Part shown: piece after piece, positions 27,301 through 36,300 of the stretch | Layout: every line of letters begins with the position of its first letter | How positions within the stretch are numbered: the stretch's first letter is position 1 | From: Bacillota bacterium | GTDB lineage: Bacteria > Bacteroidota > Bacteroidia > Bacteroidales > Bacteroidaceae | Direction: 5' to 3' | Assembly: GCA_023664625.1 (NCBI GenBank) | Contig: JAMPFD010000007.1 | Span: 62,001-126,000, forward strand | DNA length: 64,000 bases | The notes under the pieces: generated by a model | Seen by the model: only the letters and a program-made list of their open reading frames with translations | The model's database searches: none | What the model was told of the DNA's origin: nothing | Program-made: the position numbers and the translations under genes

Positions 27301-30300
27301 CAGCGCAATGACAGGGTGACGACCTGCATTGATTTCAGCTTCTACCTCATCTGCGATAGCATCAACTTTCAGAGCCAACATCAACTGCTTGGTGTAGTTG
27401 TATGTCTTGCTTGCGAACGGAACATTCTCAACGCCCATCTTGTCAGTACCTCGCTTAACACCTGCACTTTCTGCGGTGATAGCAAGTTCCATGTCAAGCT
27501 CTTCAATCTTTGGCTTAACATAGTTCTCCTGAAATTTGATGATAGCATTAAACGCTGCAATAGTCTTGTCGTAGTTTTCTCTTGCACGTTTAATGGTTGC
27601 AGGGTCGTTGATAGTCTTCCAGTCAGTCTTGACATCGCTCATATCTCGCTCACGACGAACCATCTGACCTGCATTAGTAAGCTCACGGCTCATAATCTCC
27701 TGCAAGGTTACACCTCCCTTTTCGATGATACCAATCATCTTGTCGGGTTCTACCTTTGCTTGGCTCATGGCTGTGCGGATTGCATACAACGGCATTGTAT
27801 CAGGACGCTTTGCAAAGGTAGCACTTGCGAATGTTGCAGCCTTTGCCGAGCGGAGAATACTTTGCAGGTATGCGCCTGTGTTGCTTGAACCTGCTGCCGT
27901 GTGACTCTCGTCAAGGAACAGGTAATTATCGTTAGCAATAGTACGCAAAAATGTTGCTTTCGGAGTAGCTTTACCCTCTTTGGAAGCCTTGCTCTTCTTC
28001 ACTCGTGCGCCACGCTTCTTTGCTGCTTCTTCCAACTCCTGCTGGCTGATAGCATCACCTGTATTTACCTGCGAATAGGTCAGCACTGCAAAGTCATATT
28101 CATCTGGCAATTCAACCGATGCTAAGACCTTAGCCATTTCCTTTTGAGAAAGAGGCTTATGCACTGCATTTCCTTTTGCATCAACCATTGCACCGTCTGA
28201 GTTGAAGATAAACGGTTTTAAGTCTCCGCTACCGACATCTACCAAATCACGGTAAATGTCCGAAAACAAATCAGCCTTTTGGGTAATGAATACAGGTTTC
28301 TCGCCACGCATAACAGCCCATCGGATAAGGGCTGCCATCTGGCGACCTTTACCGACACCTGTTTGGTCTCCAATAATCAAAGCCTGTCCTTTCTTCATCT
28401 GATAGATAGCCATTGCAACACTATCCATCTGCTCTGCAGCAAGTGCGGCATGTGCGTCTTCGATGGTTGCATAGCCAAGTTCGTTCTTGATGAACTCGTC
28501 TATACTGCCATACTCTTGCTCTATCTGTGACAGAACATTATCCATTGCCTCCACCATAGCAGCAGGGGCAACGCTATTAAGACTGAACGCACCGTTATGA
28601 GGGCGATAAGATAACTTTTCCTCTGTGAGTGTTCGTTTCTTTTGCTCAGTCTTTAATCCCACTCTGTTCGGGGAAACTCCCACTCCAGCCACTCGCTTAG
28701 TGTCAGGTTCGTTGCTTCGTCCGCTGTCTCCTCGCTCACTTCTTGTAGGGGTGTTCCTATCTTCACCATTTCCAGTATTCTCTCTACGTTCTCCTCGTAG
28801 AACTCCCTCGCTCTGCTTTGGGCTTTGTTCCACGTTGGTGCGCTCTCCTCGTTCTCCTCGTCTGCTTGTATCATCTTTGCGAGATTGTTCACGATGTCCC
28901 TCTCCGTCAGTTCTCCCTGATGGTTGGTTATTGACAGGTGCAGACTTCCTTTCTCTGCTGCGTAATATTTCTGTGCCATTTGTCTTTTCGTTAGAATTTA
29001 ATACTTCGTTCAATATCTCGTACAAGTCTTCAAAGCTTTCTGCCTTGCGTAATGCCTTGCTTTGCACAGGTGGATAGATAGCTGTCTGCGCTCTTTCCTC
29101 CTCGCTTCTACGACCGTTAATCAGTATCATGCGAGTAGGGAAAGTTGTACCCTGCTTGGCATACAGCTTGCCGTCCATATTAATAACGCCACTAACATTG
29201 TAATGGTCATACAGATATGTGAAGAAAGGTTTCAATCCCTTTAGTCCACCGTTGCTTGCATACTCCATGTTACCACCGATGATTATTGCTGCTCTGCCCT
29301 CGTCTTTCATGCTGGCAAGAGCGTTCAAGGTAATTTGTGGGTCAAGTCCGGGTATCATCTTACCATCATACTCAACCGCCTCACGCTTGCCGAAAGGAGG
29401 ATTGGCAATCACGGCATCATACTTCTCGTCACCCTCGAACGGCTCTGTTGCGTCCTGCTGGGTAACTTGTGCAAAACCTTGTTCACGCAAATTGTCAAGT
29501 CTTGTTTCGTCCAGTTCGTTGACATGTACCTGTTTTACAGGAATTGTGAATACCAACATTCCGTTTCCTGCTGTTGGTTCAAGAACCTGCGCAGATGGCT
29601 GTGACTCCATTGCAAAGCGGTCAGCTATCCAAGACATCGGAAGCGGTGTTGAATACTGTTGCATTTTGATGCGGTTACTGCTTCGGGCTGCAATAGTCGG
29701 CTGCATATCATACAGCTTGCAAACGAGGTCGTAACTCTCACGGCTGTCTCTGCCATATTTGGCAATAACCTTTCGTGCAGCTCTAACCAATCCGTCCTCT
29801 ACAAGCTCCTGCAAAAGAATATCGGTCCGTCCATCATTGTCCACTTCCATACCCAACTCACTTGCACGCTTACGCAAGTCTATGATGCTGCGGTATGGCT
29901 TTGTGTCCGTATCAAGAGCCGAAAGCATATCATCCTTAACGGCAAGTGCAAACTTACGCTGTATACTTGCATCAACAGGAACAGGAGTTGCGTTCTCTTC
30001 GCTGTTCTGTTGTTCTGTTGCTTCCGCTTCGTCTGTGCCGCCAAACAAATCAGCGATTAACGTCTGTGAAGATACCTGTTTTTTCTTAGGTTTAGGTTCT
30101 TCTTTGACGGATTCTTCTGTACTTGGTTTAATTTGGCTGAATTTAGCAGCCTCATACATTATAGGCGCATTGCCTGTGTCAAGTGTCACATCAACACCAC
30201 CGCCAAAATCAACGATGGTTGCTTCTTCCCACTTGTTCTTGCCGTCATTGCGCTTGAAAAGCACCTTGTCACCAACCTTGAAACCATGAGTATCGGTTTC

Positions 30301-33300
30301 CTTCTGTTTTTTAGATTCGGCAAGTTGCTTCTCAACTTCTGGAGTAACAGTGTAAGGAAACTCGTCACGTTCTGCCATAGCCTCAAACTCTTTCATACGC
30401 ACTTCCGCTGTTGACTCCGCTTTCTGAATGTATGGTTTTACATCAGAAGACACTCTGCGCAAGAGTTCTGCGTAGGTTAGGATATTATCATCAATGAGAT
30501 GCGACGGAATCCAAATATTTTCACTGCGCTTTGCGTCTTGTCCTTCAACACGATACATAAAGCGTGTCATCATGAGATTGTCGCCTGCGAATGTCCGCAA
30601 ACCACGTTCTGATGATGGCTCAAGCACAATGTTCATGTAAAGTTCACTACCCTCAGAGAGTGGCAAACGTATAACTATGTCGCCACCTGCAGGAGCTATA
30701 TTCGCAGTCACGACATTCTTACGCTTGCTTCTGTTCGCTGTTGTGGCACCTGTCACTTTGTCAATATTCAGACCGAGGTCGGCTACTAACTGCTTAGCGA
30801 GCTTGACAGCATCGGCAACAGCTTTCTTCTCTGCGTTATGCATGTACCCGTTGGCTTCGTTGAAATCATTTTCCACTGGGTCGGCTTCATAGTAGCCTAA
30901 TAGTGCCAGTTGGTCATTTACCTTAGCAAGAGCCTCGTCTATCTGTTCGGCAGCTCGGTTAAGTTCTTTTGTGTCTTTTGAAGTTTCTGCAACACTTTCT
31001 GCTTTGCTTGCAACAGATGCTGCTTTTTTTGCAATAGTTTCTGTATCTGCTTTTGTTTGTTCATTCTTTTGTCTCCTTTCTGTATTACGTTGGTTGGTTA
31101 TTGCTTCCTTTGCCTCGGTTGCCTGTTCCTCGGCTTCACTCTCAGCTACAACCATTTCAGCAGTAGCCAGAGCGTTGATTGATGCCTTGTCGAAGTTGGC
31201 GACATCAAACTTTGCCACATCATCGTAGCTGTCCATGCTATTAGCCAGTTCCTGTGCCTCTGGCAGGTCACGCACAGCATTGTAGAATGATTTGAGGTAA
31301 GGACGAATAGCATCGCCCAAATCCTCAATCATCGCCTTGGCATACTGAGCAAACTTTCTTGCACCGCCCTCAATGTGATATACCGCCATTTCTGTACCGA
31401 TAGCAAGCATTTCAGGGTCAATACCCATATTGAGTTGGTTCATCTTTGCCAGCATACGCTTCTTCAACTGCTCGTAACGCTCATTGGTCACAAGTTTGTG
31501 TATATCGTCTGCTGGGGCTTCCTGCTTGTCAGATGTAGCACCCTGAGTTGCCTCGGCTTTTTCTATACCACTGGTTTCCTTGACATCGTTCAATGACAGA
31601 GGAGCAGCATCTTCAAGGCTTTCTCCGCTTTCGTCCATAACGGCATCAGCCAATTTCTGTGCATCCTCGGTAGTGCGCATCATAAAACCACCTTTCTCTT
31701 TGTCATACCAGCCTTTCAACTCCTTAGCAAGTGTCTTAGCGTTACGTACTTCGTCCTTGGATAGTTCGCGGTCGAATTTCACAAGCTGCATGTCAAGAAC
31801 CTTCCCACGCTTGGTTGTGTACTGCGCTGGCTCAACGGAGTACCCCGACTTGTTTGTGCTGCCGGCTTCTTCCTCTATTGGAGTTGCATGGTCACTCAAC
31901 TTTGTTTCCCCCTTAGTGTTCAAAGCACCAAACAGGTTCTCAACATTCACTTTTGCCACTGCTGACTTCTCCTGTTTGTCCTCCTTTGATGTTGTAGCAG
32001 TGACTTCTGCCTTGCTGAAACGTGGGTTGTTGTCGGCATTGAATGTCGTTGAGGCTGTTTCGTTACCGCTGCTGTCAAGTTCGGCAATAGTGCATAAGCC
32101 TGTCTTTGTGAACTTCTTGATACGATACAGCCTGTTGGTGTAGTAGTCACGCACAACATCGCCAACCTTGAAATTGCTAAGGTTTTGCTTCTGCTCTGCC
32201 TCCAGTTTTTTCTTTACATCGCTGTACTCTACAAAAGGTTTTGTCTTGCGGTGGCTGCTGTCAATCCACTTTTCAAAGTCCTCCAAGTTTGCTGGAGTGT
32301 TCATAATCTTGTGAGTATTCTCCCAGCCCTTTTCATAGTTGCTCAAATAAGCAGCATAGGCATCCTCAGCATTGTTGAAGCCAAACATTACCTTATGCTC
32401 ATCAAAAGAACCGTCCTCATTGTACTGGTCAATCACGAATACCTTTCGTCCGTCCCAACTATCAATGTTATCAGCGAGGAACACATCTATATGGTCTCCG
32501 TCCACACCCTCAGTACCCCGAATGTAACCATAGGTGTTGTGCATTTCGGTCTCCCACTTGTTGCCGTTGGCATCTACGCCACTGCGCACAGAGCCTTTAG
32601 GGTTCTCTATTGTTACATCAAAAGCCCCAATCTGCACATGACCTTTCTTGTAGTTACCTGCTTCTTTCTGCTTCTTGGTAGGATTTTGTTCTGTTTTTGC
32701 CTCAGCCTGCGCAATTTTTTCGCCTAACTCGCTTGTTTTACGAGAATTATTTGTAACTTTGCCGGCAGAAGAAACAGAAACGGTTGGCTTACCGTTGGGT
32801 TCATCAGATGACATGCCGCCCTGCTCATCTTTTGAAAGCGAAGAGCCATCTGAAACGGCATTGTTCGGTTGCTGAGGTTCGGTCTTAGCGACCGTTTCTT
32901 TTTTATTGGAGTACCCTTTGCGGAAAATGCCTGCACTATTGACATTCCAATATGAGCCATCTTTGGACAACTCCACAAAGAGTGTGTTATCATGCTTGTC
33001 TGTAACTTGAAGAAGGTATGTTGGTGAATTTATTCCTTCTCTACGCTTTCCAACTCTGATGTTCTCTTCATCGTAATTTTCTGCAACATAGCTAACAAAC
33101 TCTTCAACAGACGAGAATCCTGCTGCTCTTATCTGTTTCCCATGATTAGCTTCGATATGTCTCAAACCATACCCTTTGCCATTCTCGTCTTGAAAACCAG
33201 AACTGAGTTTTATTGGAGCTGCTGTTAGTCCTGTATTCTCATCAATAGTGCCAAATTCATATTTCCCTTTAGGGGATCTAACAAATGGAATTCCGTTTTC

Positions 33301-36300
33301 ATCTATTTCTCCGGTCTCGTCCAAACCACCTTGCCGTTCTGCAAGATGTCCCATATTTCCTCGTCTGTCAACGTTCCGTAGTCTTTCACCTCCATTGTTG
33401 GTTGCGGTTTCGTCCTGTCCGCTACCGCTTTCAGTTCCTCCTGCACGGTCGGCTGTCCCATTTCCGTCCTCACTTCGTTCTCCTGCCTCAGAAGCTCCCC
33501 GGCTTCCTTGTCCGTCTTGGCTTGCTGTACTATCGCCAGCCAGTACATTGTTTCGTTGTTGTCCATTATAATCTATGTTTAATGTTTCTTTAATTGCCTG
33601 TGCGAGACTTCTCGGTGTGTTGTCCGGCTTCTCAAACAGAGTCTCTTCCTGTGTGCCTTGGATAAGGTCGAACATTTTGTTAAAGGTAGCCTGTATCAGT
33701 GATTGGCTTTCGCCCTTATACAACGCTGCAAGGTTCAGGGCAAAGTTACTGAAATACTCGGCAGGTAGATAGCTTTCGCCTGTAACATCGTCCATCTGGT
33801 ACTGCCTCTTCCAGCCCTCTATCGCCAAACGTACATCCTTGTAGTTTTTTGCTTCAACAAACGTTGCATCTTGCATAAGTGCATAGAAAGCCCTGATTGA
33901 GTTCTGTATCTCCTCAACCATTCTTTCTGCATTCGGACTATCATAGTCCCTGTATGCTGTTGCAAGGATAGTCTTTTGTGCCTTTGCAGGAAGAGTATTG
34001 AACATTTCTTCAAGTCGGGTACTGCCACCTTTGAAGATGCTCTGATACATGATTCCTTTCAAGTCGTTCTTTGCCTCGGCTGTAAGGTTACCCTTGCTGT
34101 CAAATGCGCTCTGATATTGTGTCGGAGTGATGTAGCCTTTGCCACTCATCCATTTCAATACATCTACTCCGTTGGTGTCTACAAGACCGGAGAAAGAGGT
34201 TTCATCGTCAGCCGAACGCAACAGCAGGTTGGCAAACGAACCCATGTTGCCGCCAATCTTCTGCACGGCATTCTTCGGCTTGATACGTTCTGTACCGCCA
34301 CTCTCGGTGTCCTGAGCTACGAACTGACCCAACTCAATAGCTTTGTTGTCGTCCACATCAAGCATATTAACCAATACAGGGCGTTCCATCGCCTCAATGT
34401 CGGCTGGATCCAAACCGAACTCTTCGGCATGGTCGGTCAGGTACTGCTTGTATTTGGTTGCCTGCTCCGGTTCGCTTTGCCACATCTGTCTCAGTGCATC
34501 GCTTCTGTTGTTGCCCTGTATGACCTCGCCACGGCTGTTTACGGTTGGTGCGCCTGTGTACGCTGTCACGGAAGATGTAATCTCTTCCGGACGCATATTG
34601 GCTGCTATCTTGCGTGAAGACATCTTGCTGGCGTCATCATTGCGCTCCTTTGGCTGTGCCTCATCAATGAAATGGAGAGGATTGCGTACTCCTCCTACAT
34701 GACTCGGCTGTAACTGGTCCGCATTTATCAACGCAACACTGCCGTCTGCAATGTCGCTATCGCTGAAACGTACCTGCACATTCTTACCTTTCTTTGCTCC
34801 AAGAGGCTGCTGCCGGTCTATCTTCGTGCCGGTTACTCGCCTGTAACCTCTTGCACGTGCGTCCTGTGGCTTGTCGTCCACCATGTCAGGCACACCGTTC
34901 AGGGCTTCACGCTCTATGCGCTCGGCTTCCTCACGCTCGGCACGGAGCTTTTCTTCCTCTGCTCTACGGATAGCGGCTTGCTCTTCGGCTTCCTTTCTTC
35001 TGGCAAGGTCGGCTTCCTGCTTTCTGCGCTGTGATGTACCTGCAATCTTCTTCCATACAGACACAACATCTTGTGCTGCAGAAATAGCTGCTTTGCGCTC
35101 TTTCTCTGCTGCAATCTTATCAGCGATAGTTACACCGCCTTTAGGCTTTGCCTTTTCCAGCTTCTTCAACTCGGCTTCTTTGTCAGCAAGCATGGCGTCT
35201 GCCACGGATTGGGCAATAGCCTCATCCCCCTCAGTCTGCTCAACAATGGCATCCCAAGCGGTATCACTGTCAGTTTGCTCATAGATTGGCTGTCCTTGCT
35301 CGTCCTTTGGAATACGCTCTAAGGCGGTATGTTGCGGTGCCGTTAGAATATTTTCTTCTACAATGTTACCATTTTCAGGAATATTTTTAGTATCATTGTT
35401 ATCTGTTTCTGTACTCTCTGCGACCTCAGCAGATTCAGGAACGATAATAGGCTGCTCGATAACCTCACCGTTATGCTCCACCAACATATCGTCCAGCTCG
35501 TCACGTGAGAAGAGGTTGACTCGGAAGCCATTGATAGGGTCTTCTGTGTAAACCTCATACTTGCCATCGTCATCAACATCGGCACTGATGCTTCCACGGA
35601 CAGAATTTCCGTTTTCGTCACGCAATGTTACCTCATCATTCAAGGCATACTGCGGACGTGTTGCTTCCTGTTCGGTTGCTTTTACCTGTGCATTTTCTAT
35701 GGCTCTCTGCTCTTCAAATTGGGCTACACGAGCCATATTTGCAGCATCAACCATTTCTTGAAGAGCGGATACAGGAATAGGAACAACATTAGTGTTATCC
35801 ATAGACACGTTTACCGTTCCGTCCCCATTATCCACAACACCATCAGCGTTAGGCGTAATAGTTACACTCGCCTGTCTGCCGTCCTCGTCCACAACATCGA
35901 AAGTGTTTCCTGCCTCCAGAGTGATTGTACCGTCAATCTCGTTGGCAAATTTCTGTGCTGCTGACTCAACGATAACGGACTCAGCTTCTGCTTTCGCCTG
36001 ATTTGGGTCTATGGCTTCATCAACACTAAATACAGCATCGGGGGCAACTTGTTCAAGTTCGTCTGTCTCTGCATCACGAACAATGATGCTTTGGTCGGAA
36101 GCCTGTAAGTCCACGCCTGTGCCATCTGGATATGTCACAACATTACCACTGACAATATAGACCTTACGGTCGTCCTGCTTCATCGTTGCGCCCTGTATCA
36201 TACCTGTATCGGTATTTACACGGGCATCAACCATTGCATTACTGTTCTCCACCTCGGCATCAACATCGTCATGAATACGCTGCTTCATGCCGTCATACAC

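Noticed and set aside
28625..29077. Plus-strand ORF of 150 codons antisense to the giant gene
   Set aside because: Low-complexity Ser/Leu/Arg composition reflecting the reverse reading of an Arg/Glu-rich part; no start context.
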